A stretch of DNA of 34,885 bases from Aminobacter ciceronei (GTDB taxonomy: Bacteria > Pseudomonadota > Alphaproteobacteria > Rhizobiales > Rhizobiaceae): contig NZ_JACJHY010000047.1 in NCBI RefSeq assembly GCF_014138625.1, forward strand, positions 1-34,885, read 5' to 3'. Made by a program: the position numbers and the translations under genes. The number at the start of each line of letters is the position of its first letter. Position 1 is the first letter of the stretch. Positions 17,279 through 24,894 of this stretch are shown here, in pieces. The notes under the pieces were generated by a model. The model ran no database searches. It was not told the DNA's origin and worked only from the letters and a program-made list of their open reading frames with translations.

Positions 17279-19105
17279 ATGTCTGGACCGCAAGTCGCCA
17301 TCGATCTCGGTCGCATCGAGCGCAACGCGCGGGCAGTCGTCGAGCGCGCGAGCCAATCCGGCATCAAGGTGTTCGGTGTCACCAAGGGCAGCTGCGGCAT
17401 GCCGCAGGTGGCGCGCGCCATGCTGCGCGGCGGTGTGGCGGGGCTCGCCGAGTCGCGTTTCGAGAACATCCGCCGGTTGCGCGAAAGCGGCATCGGCTGC
17501 CCTGTAATGCTGTTGCGCAGCCCGCCGATTTCGCGCGTCGAGGAGGTGGTGCGCACTGTCGACATCAGCCTGCAGTCGGAGCTGGAGATCATCCGCGAGA
17601 TCTCGCGCATCGCCCAGCGCATCGGCCGTGTCCACGACATCATGCTGATGGTCGACCTCGGCGACCTGCGCGAAGGCATCTGGCCAAACGACCTTCTGCC
17701 GACCGTCGAGCGCGTGCTCGAACTGCCCGGCGTGCGCATTGCAGGCCTGGGCACCAACCTGACCTGCTTTGGCGCCATCATGCCGACGGAGGAGAACCTC
17801 AGCCAGCTTGTCGCCTATGCCTACAAGGTCGAGCGCCTTGCCGGCGTCAGCCTCGACTGGGTGTCGGGCGGCAATTCGTCGTCGCTGCCGCTGCTTCTGG
17901 ACAACAAGCTGCCGGCCGGCATCAACAACCTGCGCATCGGCGAGGCGATCCTGCAGGGCGGCTACGAGACCTTCCGGGAAGAGCCGTGGCGGGAGCTGGA
18001 GTTCAACGCCTTCAAGCTCACCGGCGACCTGATCGAGGTCAAGCTCAAGCCGTCGCTGCCGATCGGTGAATCCGGCTACGACGCCTTCGGCAACCAGCCG
18101 GTGTTCGTCGACGAGGGCGACAGGCTGCGCGGCATCGCCAATATCGGCCGCGAGGACACGATGATTGAGGGCCTTGTGCCGATCCATCGGGGCGTGCGGG
18201 TGCTGGGCGCGTCGAGCGACCATCTCGTGCTCGACATTACCGACGCCGAGCCGCCGCTGGTCGTCGGCGATCGCGTCAGCTTCCACATGAACTATGGCGC
18301 GCTGTTGACGGCGATGACTTCGGAATATGTCGAGAAGGCGCCGATGCACGACATCACCGACGTCACCGGCCGCCGCATGGTCTCGATCGTGGCCGACAGT
18401 GCTGCCGGGCCACTGCTGGCAAGACAGTCTGTTGGTACGCGGCTCGAACAGATGCAGTTCGACGTCATCGAGATCGCCGATGCCGAGCATCCGCCGGCCG
18501 GCCTCATCAGGTTGCACGCCGGTGCTGACAGGCATGTGGCGTCGAAGGCGCTGGCAACAGCCGCCGAGGCGACACATTCCCTGGGACTGATCTGGATCGA
18601 TTCCATTGCCGCGCTGATGCCGGAGGGCGAGGAGGGTGTCGAGGCGCCGGAGCGCTCGGTGCTGGCGCGGCTGCTCGGCCTCGACCACAAGCCCGGCGCG
18701 CTGCAGCCGCAGCTGTCGCCCGAAAATGTCGTGCTCGTCGGGCTGCGCGAGGCCGATCCGGCGGAGGTGCGCATCCTCAAGGATTCGCGCGTCACCGCCT
18801 TCACCATGGCAGAGGTCGACGGCTCCGGCATGCGCGAGGTGATGCGCGAGGCAATCCGCATCGCCTCATCGGGAACCGTCGGTTTCCACGTCAGCTATTC
18901 CCCCACGGCCACCGAAATTCCCGGCTGGGCGAGTGGCTCCGGCGGCATGACCGTGCGCGAGACGCACCAGGCGATGGAGGCGATAGCGCTGTCCGGCGGC
19001 ATGCTGTCGATGGACGTTTCGGGATTGGCCGCGGAGACGGAGCCGCGCGTCGCCACCGAAGCGGTCAACTTCGTCATGTCCGCCTTTGGCAAGAGGATCC
19101 TCTGA
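17279..19105 (+). CDS. Ornithine-racemase-like domain fused to a degenerate arginase domain
   Basis: A 608-residue two-domain protein. Residues 1 to about 352 match PLP fold-III racemases of the Orr type: Lys36 in VFGVTKGSCG for the Schiff base, LMVDLGDLREGIWPND, GLGTNLTCFGAIMPTEEN, SGGNSSSLPLL, INNLRIGEAILQGG, KPSLPIGESGYDAFG and RVLGASSDHLVLD. Residues about 367-608 align by eye with the ureohydrolase (arginase/agmatinase) family: GLIWIDS at 438-444, ENVVLVGLREADPAEVRIL, SGGMTVRETHQAMEAI, and the ending FGKRIL. The metal ligands are lost: the DxHxD motif reads DSIAA (Asp441 retained), the GGDHS region reads AGADRH, and the DxD region reads HVSYSP. The racemase half is probably active; the arginase half is probably a ligand-binding or structural domain. 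It is cotranscribed with dadA and abuts the convergent permease gene with no spacer. Confidence 0.85.
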   Translation: MSGPQVAIDLGRIERNARAVVERASQSGIKVFGVTKGSCGMPQVARAMLRGGVAGLAESRFENIRRLRESGIGCPVMLLRSPPISRVEEVVRTVDISLQSELEIIREISRIAQRIGRVHDIMLMVDLGDLREGIWPNDLLPTVERVLELPGVRIAGLGTNLTCFGAIMPTEENLSQLVAYAYKVERLAGVSLDWVSGGNSSSLPLLLDNKLPAGINNLRIGEAILQGGYETFREEPWRELEFNAFKLTGDLIEVKLKPSLPIGESGYDAFGNQPVFVDEGDRLRGIANIGREDTMIEGLVPIHRGVRVLGASSDHLVLDITDAEPPLVVGDRVSFHMNYGALLTAMTSEYVEKAPMHDITDVTGRRMVSIVADSAAGPLLARQSVGTRLEQMQFDVIEIADAEHPPAGLIRLHAGADRHVASKALATAAEATHSLGLIWIDSIAALMPEGEEGVEAPERSVLARLLGLDHKPGALQPQLSPENVVLVGLREADPAEVRILKDSRVTAFTMAEVDGSGMREVMREAIRIASSGTVGFHVSYSPTATEIPGWASGSGGMTVRETHQAMEAIALSGGMLSMDVSGLAAETEPRVATEAVNFVMSAFGKRIL

Positions 19106-19759
19106 TCAGCGTCGGCGCGCGCTCTGCTTGGTTTCGTAGATGTACTGAAAGGCGATGATCGCCGCTGCGATGACGAGATAAAAGACCGACACCACCAGCA
19201 ACACCTCGATGGCCTTGTAGGTCTCGGAGATGATGACGGTCGAGGCCGCCGTCAGCTCGTCTATGGCGACGAGGCTGGCGAGCGAGCTGCCCTTGACCAT
19301 CTGGATGGCATTGGAAAACAGCGACGGTGCCGCCAGCCTGTAGGCCTGCGGGATCATCACCTTCCAATAGGTCGCAAATGGCCTAAGGCCGAGCGCCTTG
19401 GCGGCGTCGAGCTGGCCTGGGGGAATGCTCTCGAAGCCGGAGCGCAGGAATTCGAGATTGTAGGCGGTCGAGGCGAAGATCAGGCCGATCAACGCCGACG
19501 GCACCGGCTCGAGATAGATGCCGAGGCGAGGCAGGCCATAATAGAGCGCAAACAGCAATGCCAGAACGGGAGCCGCGCGGGCAAAGAAACTGTAGCCGAT
19601 GATGACGCGGTGAAACGCGCCCTTGGGCCGCTGCATGTAGATGGCCAGCGGCAGTGCAAGGATGTTGGAGACAACGATGACGACCACCGAGATGAACAGC
19701 GTCATCGCCAGCCCGTCGAACAGCATCTGCTGGTAGGTCGGGTCGAGCAGGATGTTCAT
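19106..19759 (-). CDS. Polar amino acid ABC transporter permease
   Basis: A 217-residue inner-membrane permease of the HisMQ/GlnP type with about five hydrophobic helices. The cytoplasmic EAA loop that docks the ATPase is visible in SGFESIPPGQLDAAKALGLRPFATYWKVMIPQA. It starts within the stop codon of the second permease (4-base ATGA overlap) and ends against the stop of the racemase fusion gene on the other strand. It is the last gene of a three-gene operon (binding protein, permease, permease). No ATPase gene follows in the operon, which is unusual for this family. Confidence 0.9.
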   Translation of the reverse strand: MNILLDPTYQQMLFDGLAMTLFISVVVIVVSNILALPLAIYMQRPKGAFHRVIIGYSFFARAAPVLALLFALYYGLPRLGIYLEPVPSALIGLIFASTAYNLEFLRSGFESIPPGQLDAAKALGLRPFATYWKVMIPQAYRLAAPSLFSNAIQMVKGSSLASLVAIDELTAASTVIISETYKAIEVLLVVSVFYLVIAAAIIAFQYIYETKQSARRR

Positions 19760-20400
19760 CGCGCCACCGCTTGCTTGGGCTTGCGCTCGTTGAAGACGAG
19801 CAGCGGCGTGACGATGAGGATGTAGAGGCCGACGGCGAGCGTCAGGAAGGTAAAAGGTGCGTTGGTGGCGGCGATGCCCTGCTTGGTGACGTAGAGAATC
19901 TCGCTGACCGACACCGCCGAGGCGATCGACATGCGCTTGACCGTGCCGATGGCGTAGGTGATCCAGCCCTTGCGTGCCAATGGCAGGATCTGCGGGATCA
20001 GCACCCTAAGGAACACGACCCGCTTGGGCAGGCCGAGCGCGAGGCCCGCCTCATACTGGCCGAATGGCACGGCCTTCAACGCGCCCTTGAATACCTGATA
20101 GTCGAAGGCGATGCCGACGAGCGTGAAGGCGATGATCGTCGAGCCGATCGGGCCGAAGTCGATGCCGACCTGCGGCCCGCCGAAGAAGAACAGGAACAGC
20201 ACCACGAGTTCCGGCACCGAGCGGAAGAAGGCGCTGAACGCCTCGATACCGTTCCGGAGCCAGGATTTTTCGCGGCCGTAGTGAACGAGGGACAACAACA
20301 GGCCGAAGACTGCCGACAGGCTGAAGACCACTGCCGACAGCCCGATGGTGAGGGCCGCCGCAACCAACAGCCGCGGCAGCCAGGCAAGTGCGATTTCCAT
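19756..20400 (-). CDS. Polar amino acid ABC transporter permease
   Basis: A second HisMQ-type permease of 214 residues that should form a heterodimer with the product of 19106-19759. Membrane segments begin at LLVAAALTIGLSAVVFSLSAVFGLLLSLV. The region FRSVPELVVLFLFFFGGPQVG is typical of the family, and the EAA loop is GALKAVPFGQYEAGLALGLPKRVVFLRVLIPQI. It lies 27 bases after the binding protein gene and overlaps the next permease by 4 bases. Confidence 0.9.
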   Translation of the reverse strand: MEIALAWLPRLLVAAALTIGLSAVVFSLSAVFGLLLSLVHYGREKSWLRNGIEAFSAFFRSVPELVVLFLFFFGGPQVGIDFGPIGSTIIAFTLVGIAFDYQVFKGALKAVPFGQYEAGLALGLPKRVVFLRVLIPQILPLARKGWITYAIGTVKRMSIASAVSVSEILYVTKQGIAATNAPFTFLTLAVGLYILIVTPLLVFNERKPKQAVAR

Positions 20401-20427
20401 GTCCCGCGCCCCTCGCGGCAGCCCTGC

Positions 20428-21231
20428 TTACTGAGCCTTCGACCAGTCGATGGAGGCGCCGAACCACTTGTCGGCCAGGCCCTGCAGGGTGCCGTCCTTG
20501 CGCCAGGTCTCGAACTGGGCGTCGATGGCGTCGGCCAGCGGCTTGTTCTTGTTGCTGACGGCAACGCTCTGGGTGATGGTCGACAACAGGTCGTCGAGGG
20601 TAACAGTGCCGGTCAGCTTGCCCGATTTGGCGAGGTATTTCGGACCGAGGAAGTCGTGGGCGGCAAAATCGATGCGGCGGTTCTCGAGGTCGAGGAACAG
20701 CTCGGTGGCGCCGGGATACTCACGGCTCTTGGTGACGCAATCGGCCGGAAGCTTCTCCTTGGCGACCTTCTGGAAGGCGCCGCCGCGCACCGCGCCCATT
20801 GTCTTGCCGCAGACATCCTTCCAGTTGGCGACGTCGGTGTCAGCCTCGCGGCGGGTGATGGCAGCACCGTTGACGATGTAGGGCGACAGCAGGAAGAAGT
20901 CCTTCGAAGCCAGGCGCTCCGGTGTGCGGGTCACGCCCGAGGCGATCAGGTCGAAGCGGCCTGCGGTGAGGCCCGGCAACAGCCCGGCGAAGTCGAGCTT
21001 CTCGAACTTGGCGGTCAGGCCGAGCTGCTTGGCGACGAGATTGACGACGTCGATGTCGAAGCCTTCAAGCTCGCCCGCAGCATTGGTCATGCTGAAGGGC
21101 GGGGCCGAGCCTGACGTGCCGACGGTGATGGTATCAGGTGCAACCAGGGCGGCCTTGTAGTCCTGTGCACTTGCTGCGCTCACGCCGAAAATCGCAATGA
21201 GGGCCAGCAGGGCTGTCCGCGCAATTCTCAT
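20428..21231 (-). CDS. Periplasmic amino acid-binding protein (SBP family 3)
   Basis: A substrate-binding protein of 267 residues for the two adjoining permeases. A Sec signal peptide (MRIARTALLALIAIFGVSAASA) ends at AQDYK. Family 3 motifs follow: TVGTSGSAPPFSMTNAAGELEGFDIDVVNLVAKQLG, LTAGRFDLIASGVTRTPERL and the hinge region around LLSPYIVNG. The ATG at 21231 has GGAG 5 bases upstream; a GTG at 21237 would place the binding site against the start. The ligand is not readable. The convergent dadA and racemase genes suggest a basic or D-amino acid, but that is inference. The promoter region at 21268-21301 lies just upstream. Confidence 0.92.
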   Translation of the reverse strand: MRIARTALLALIAIFGVSAASAQDYKAALVAPDTITVGTSGSAPPFSMTNAAGELEGFDIDVVNLVAKQLGLTAKFEKLDFAGLLPGLTAGRFDLIASGVTRTPERLASKDFFLLSPYIVNGAAITRREADTDVANWKDVCGKTMGAVRGGAFQKVAKEKLPADCVTKSREYPGATELFLDLENRRIDFAAHDFLGPKYLAKSGKLTGTVTLDDLLSTITQSVAVSNKNKPLADAIDAQFETWRKDGTLQGLADKWFGASIDWSKAQ

Positions 21232-21267
21232 GATCACTCCTTTGATGGGCTGCTTGAAAACAGAATG

Positions 21268-21301
21268 TTTGCATTATATCGCAAATTGCTAAAGCCACCA
21301 A
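21268..21301 (-). promoter_or_regulatory. Promoter and possible operator of the importer operon
   Basis: On the minus strand TTGGTG (21296-21301) and TATAAT (21273-21278) are 17 bases apart, a good sigma-70-type promoter 42 bases upstream of the binding protein start. The -10 box lies inside an inverted repeat, TTTGC at 21268-21272 and GCAAA at 21281-21285, which could be a repressor site. No regulator gene is adjacent. Confidence 0.5.
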
Positions 21302-21385
21302 GGACGGCGGCCAATTTGGATACAATAGTTTCTGGAGAATCTGTTTCTCAAGAACGGCCGTTCCGAAAGTTCGAGGTTTTGTGAA

Positions 21386-22300
21386 ATGGAACTGCGCTTC
21401 AAGCTCAACTATCTGTATCAAGGGCAGAATTCGCCGTTTCTGCATGCAGCCGACGCCGGCTATTTCGGTGACCATGGCCTGTCCTGCAGCTTCGTCGAAG
21501 GCTTCAGCTCGTCGCTGGTGACGCGCACGCTGGTGAACGATGAGGCCGATATCGGATACGGCGATGTATCCTCTGTCTTCGAGCGGGCGCTGCGCACAGG
21601 CGAAACCGAGATCTCCTGTCTCGTGCCGATCTATGAGCACACGCCCTGCTGTCTCGGCTACGTCTCCGACGGCAAGCGGCTGACCCTCGCCGATATTCCC
21701 GGCAGCACTTTGTGCGGACCGAACGGCGACACCTCGGCGCGGCTTCTACCGCTGCTGCTCAAGCGCAACGGCTTTGCGCCCGACAGCTACACCTATCTCG
21801 GCGTCCAGCCGGAAGAGCGTGACCGGCTGGTGGCGTCTCGCGCGGTGCTGGCGGCGACCTGTTTCGATGCGACACTGAAATTTGCCATGCAGATGCGTGG
21901 CCACGACGCCAGCGGCCTCGACTTCCTCTATTTCGCCGACAACGGGCTCGACATCTATTCGGGCGCGCTGGTGGCGTTGAATTCGGTGCTGGACCGGGAA
22001 CCGGGTCTCGCCGGCAAGCTGCAGGCGATCACGCGCCAGGCCTGGCATGATTGCCTCGTCAATCCGCAGCTCGGCGTCGATGCGGTGATCAGGCGTTCGC
22101 CCGGCATGGATCCCGATATCGTCCTGCAACAGCTGACCTGGATCCTTGAACGGCAGGTCTTCCCGGATGGCGCGCGGGCGATGAAGTTCGATCTCGGCGG
22201 CGCCAAGATGGCCAACACGTTGGAATGCGCCACCTACTCCGTCGGCGCCGAGGCCAAGCGCAGTGCAGACGGAATGGCGGCCGAGATCTGCCTGAATTAG
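21386..22300 (+). CDS. THI5/NMT1-like domain protein without signal peptide
   Basis: A 304-residue protein of the SsuA/THI5/NMT1-like fold, the group that contains periplasmic binding proteins for pyrimidines, sulfonates and nitrate and also the fungal HMP-P synthase Thi5. Fold signatures are LNYLYQGQNSPFLHAADAGYFGDHGL, the DEADIGYGDVSSVFERA repeat, and DIPGSTLCGPNGDTSARLLPLLL. It has no signal peptide: the frame is closed 57 bases upstream and that stretch encodes no hydrophobic segment. It also has nine cysteines, including the pair in HTPCCLGYV, unusual for an exported protein. No permease or ATPase of the matching type is next to it. It may be a cytoplasmic ligand sensor or a cofactor-synthesis enzyme. 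It overlaps the trmO stop by 4 bases tail to tail. Confidence 0.75.
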   Translation: MELRFKLNYLYQGQNSPFLHAADAGYFGDHGLSCSFVEGFSSSLVTRTLVNDEADIGYGDVSSVFERALRTGETEISCLVPIYEHTPCCLGYVSDGKRLTLADIPGSTLCGPNGDTSARLLPLLLKRNGFAPDSYTYLGVQPEERDRLVASRAVLAATCFDATLKFAMQMRGHDASGLDFLYFADNGLDIYSGALVALNSVLDREPGLAGKLQAITRQAWHDCLVNPQLGVDAVIRRSPGMDPDIVLQQLTWILERQVFPDGARAMKFDLGGAKMANTLECATYSVGAEAKRSADGMAAEICLN

Positions 22301-22788
22301 CTGGTCTGGAAGTCTCCCGGCTGGGGCGGGGCGATGGGGCTGAACAGCGTCCGGTCGGGCTTGATGTCGATCAGCGGCGTGCCGTCGAGGCAATCCATGC
22401 CGCGCACCGAAAGCATGTTGCCCTCGATGCTGACCAGTTCGACGATCTGGGTGCCTATCGGATTGGGGCGAACGGGCGAGCGCAGCGAGAAGGTGCCGCG
22501 CGCGGCGCCGTCATTGGCCGGACTCTGGCGCACCAGGTCGCGCCGGGAGAGGTGAAGCCAGTAGAGCACTTCCAGGCGTGCGAATTGCGCGACGTCTTCG
22601 AGGGCCGCCACCCATGGCTCGAAAATCTCGATATGGCAGACAGGACCATCGGCGCGGCCCTGTCGCGGGGTCAAAAGGCGCGAGTCCCAGGGTGTTCGGA
22701 TGCGGCCGATGAAATAGATCTCGGCATCGTAACCCGAGGGCAGTGCGACGGCACTTTCAGCGTCGCGGATTTCGTTTTCGCGGACCAC
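22297..22788 (-). CDS. trmO: tRNA m6t6A methyltransferase TrmO (TsaA/YaeB family)
   Basis: A 163-residue S-adenosylmethionine-dependent enzyme of the TsaA/TrmO family, which methylates the threonylcarbamoyl-adenosine at position 37 of certain tRNAs. Motifs are YFIGRIRTPWDSR at the start of the beta-barrel, LRSPVRPNPIGTQIVELVS (the family signature), and LDGTPLIDIKPD. It lacks the C-terminal domain of the longer E. coli protein, which is usual for alphaproteobacterial members. It lies 2 bases after the Mop gene at the end of the putative molybdate operon, so it is probably cotranscribed with it. Confidence 0.88.
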   Translation of the reverse strand: MVRENEIRDAESAVALPSGYDAEIYFIGRIRTPWDSRLLTPRQGRADGPVCHIEIFEPWVAALEDVAQFARLEVLYWLHLSRRDLVRQSPANDGAARGTFSLRSPVRPNPIGTQIVELVSIEGNMLSVRGMDCLDGTPLIDIKPDRTLFSPIAPPQPGDFQTS

Positions 22789-22790
22789 GC

Positions 22791-22997
22791 TCAGTCGACC
22801 GCGACCATGACGTCGGAGGCCTTGATGACTGCATAGGCGTCCTTGCCGACGGCGAGCTTCAGGTCGTCGACCGCCTCATTGGTGATCGAGGCGGTGACGA
22901 CGGCGCCGCCGATGTCGATGCGGACATGCGGTGTTGTCGTGCCTTTGATCACTTCGACGATCTTGCCCTTGATCTGGTTGCGGGCGCTGATCTTCAT
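22791..22997 (-). CDS. Mop/TOBE-domain molybdopterin/molybdate-binding protein
   Basis: A 68-residue single Mop (TOBE) domain: MKISARNQIKGKIVEVIKG, then VRIDIGGAVVTASITNEAVDDL and GKDAYAVIKASDVMVAVD. Proteins of this size assemble as hexamers in the cytoplasm and bind molybdate or tungstate between subunits, acting as an intracellular store. The start overlaps the ATPase stop by 4 bases (ATGA). Its presence inside the operon is the best gene-level evidence that the FecCD-type importer carries molybdate or tungstate and not iron. Confidence 0.9.
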   Translation of the reverse strand: MKISARNQIKGKIVEVIKGTTTPHVRIDIGGAVVTASITNEAVDDLKLAVGKDAYAVIKASDVMVAVD

Positions 22998-23782
22998 GGT
23001 GCGTTCCTTTCGTTGAGGGTTGGCGTGCAGACATGGCGTCCGGCTTGTTCGAGATAGGCCACTGCAACGCCGACGCCATAGAGAGCTCGCAGCAATTGCG
23101 GTGTCAGCACGTCGGCAGGCTTGCCGATGGCGACCAGTGCCCCCGACTGCATCAGCGCGACACGGCTGGCGCAGGCAAAGGCATGGCTGGGATCGTGGGT
23201 GGAAATGACCACCGCCATGCCTGAGCCGGCGAAGCTCGAAATGCGACTCAAGACGCGGGCCTGATTGCCGAAGTCGAGGCTGGCCGTCGGCTCGTCCATC
23301 ACGATCAGTTCGGGCTCCTGGGCGAGTGCGCGGGCAATCAGCGTCATCTGCTTTTCGCCGCCCGAGATGTCGGTGAAGGGGCGGGTGGCGAGATGGCCGA
23401 TGCCGAGGGCTGCCAGCGCTTCCTGCGTGATCGCCCGGTCGGCCCTGGTCGGTGAGGCGAAGGTGTCGATGCGGCTGGCGCGGCCCATCAAGACGACGTC
23501 AAACACCGAGAATGGGAAATAGGCGCCGGTGGCCTGCGGCACATAGGCGATGTGGCGGGCGAACTGTGCGCGCGAGAAGGTCGAAATGTCCTTGCCGTTC
23601 AATTCCAGATGTCCGCCCTGGCGCGGCAATAGGCCGAGCAGGGTCTTGAACAAAGTGGTCTTGCCGCAGCCATTGGGACCGAGCAGGCACAACACTTCCC
23701 CGCGGTCGACCGACAGCGTGACCCCTTGGCCGATTTTGACGCGGCCATAGCCGAATGCGAGATCGGTTGCCTGAAGCATCAT
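22994..23782 (-). CDS. ABC importer ATPase (FecE/MolC type)
   Basis: A 262-residue ATP-binding subunit. Walker A is LLGPNGCGKTTLFKTLLG, the Q-loop is HIAYVPQATGAYFPFSV, the ABC signature is DISGGEKQMTLIARALAQEP, Walker B is LIVMDEPTASLDFG, and the switch histidine is STHDPSHAFA. It is closest to FecE/BtuD/MolC-type ATPases that serve metal-chelate, vitamin B12 and molybdate importers with FecCD permeases. It overlaps both neighbours by 4 bases (permease upstream, Mop downstream), so the whole set is translationally coupled. Confidence 0.92.
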   Translation of the reverse strand: MMLQATDLAFGYGRVKIGQGVTLSVDRGEVLCLLGPNGCGKTTLFKTLLGLLPRQGGHLELNGKDISTFSRAQFARHIAYVPQATGAYFPFSVFDVVLMGRASRIDTFASPTRADRAITQEALAALGIGHLATRPFTDISGGEKQMTLIARALAQEPELIVMDEPTASLDFGNQARVLSRISSFAGSGMAVVISTHDPSHAFACASRVALMQSGALVAIGKPADVLTPQLLRALYGVGVAVAYLEQAGRHVCTPTLNERNAP

Positions 23783-24894
23783 TGCCAGCCTCGCCGGGTC
23801 GTCAGAAGCAGATAGAGGAAGAATGGCGCGCCGATGGCGGCGGCGAGGATGCCCAGCGGGACCTCGATCGCGGCGATGCTGCGGGCAAGCGTGTCGACGC
23901 CGACCATGTAGGCGGCGCCGATCAGCATCGAGGTCGGCAGCAGGCGCGAGAAATCGGGCCCGACGAACATGCGCGCGACATGCGGCACCAAAAGGCCGAT
24001 CCAGCCGATGATGCCTGAAGTCGAGACGGCGGCGGCGGTCATCAGCGTGGCGGCGGCGACGATGACGATTCGAATCCAGCGTGTCTCGACACCAAGCGCG
24101 CGCGCCTCCTCGTCGTCGAGCGTCATCAGGTTCATGCGCCAGCGCAGCAGCACCATCGGTAGCAGCGCGACAAGGACGGCGGGCAGGATGGAGCCAAGGT
24201 CGGCGCGGTTGATGCTGGCGAGACTGCCGAGCAGCCAGAAGGTGATGGCGGGCAGCTGGTTGTAGGGATCGGCGAGCACCTTGAGCAGCGACACGCAGGC
24301 GCCCAGCAGCGCGCCGATGGCGACGCCGGCGAGCACCAGCACGAGGATCGGGTCGCGCTCGCGCACGATCGAGCCGATGGCATAGACGATTGCCACAGCT
24401 GCCAGCCCGCCGGCGAAGGCGAGGCCCTGGATGGCGAGTACTGACAGCGACAGGAAGATGCCCACGACCGCGCCGAAGCTGGCGCCGGCGGAGACGCCGA
24501 GGATGTCGGGTGAAACCAGCGGGTTGCGGAACAGGCCCTGATAGACCGCGCCCGCCGCCGCCAGCGAAGCGCCGACGAGGATGCCGGCGCAGACGCGCGG
24601 CAGGCGCACGTTCCAGATCACGGTCTCGATCGTCGGCGCAACGCCGCTTTCGCCGCCCGACAGCTTGGCCACAACCACCGCGAAGATGTCGCCTGGCATC
24701 ACCGGATATTTGCCGGTCAGGATCGCTACGAGGATGACGGCGACGAGCAGACCCGCCAGCGCGCCGATGGCGATCGGCCCGGCGTGCTGGGCTTTTGGCT
24801 GCTGCTGCAAGTGCTTGGCTTCCGCTCGAAGCTCAGGGCTTCCGGCCGGTGTCGGCAAGCAGCTTGCCGAGTTGCTCGGTGGTGAGATCGACAT
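23779..24894 (-). CDS. FecCD-type ABC importer permease (MolB type)
   Basis: A type II importer permease with about ten membrane helices. Typical FecCD segments are VIWNVRLPRVCAGILVGASL, AAAGAVYQGLFRNPLVSPDILGVSAGA, and the cytoplasmic coupling region GIIGWIGLLVPHVARMFVGPDF. The long form starts at the ATG at 24894 and overlaps the binding protein gene by 62 bases without a clear ribosome binding site. A TTG at 24810 (QQQPKAQHAG) would give 343 residues, the usual length, with a short gap after the binding protein stop; I cannot decide between them. Together with Mop and the ModE-like sites, molybdate or tungstate is the likely cargo, with iron chelates or cobalamin the alternatives. Confidence 0.88.
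   Translation of the reverse strand: MSISPPSNSASCLPTPAGSPELRAEAKHLQQQPKAQHAGPIAIGALAGLLVAVILVAILTGKYPVMPGDIFAVVVAKLSGGESGVAPTIETVIWNVRLPRVCAGILVGASLAAAGAVYQGLFRNPLVSPDILGVSAGASFGAVVGIFLSLSVLAIQGLAFAGGLAAVAIVYAIGSIVRERDPILVLVLAGVAIGALLGACVSLLKVLADPYNQLPAITFWLLGSLASINRADLGSILPAVLVALLPMVLLRWRMNLMTLDDEEARALGVETRWIRIVIVAAATLMTAAAVSTSGIIGWIGLLVPHVARMFVGPDFSRLLPTSMLIGAAYMVGVDTLARSIAAIEVPLGILAAAIGAPFFLYLLLTTRRGWQ

Noticed and set aside
16010-18688. 892-codon leftward open frame opposite dadA and the racemase fusion
   Set aside because: It is a very long antisense shadow caused by codon bias; the sense strand carries unmistakable FAD and PLP enzyme motifs and good start sites.
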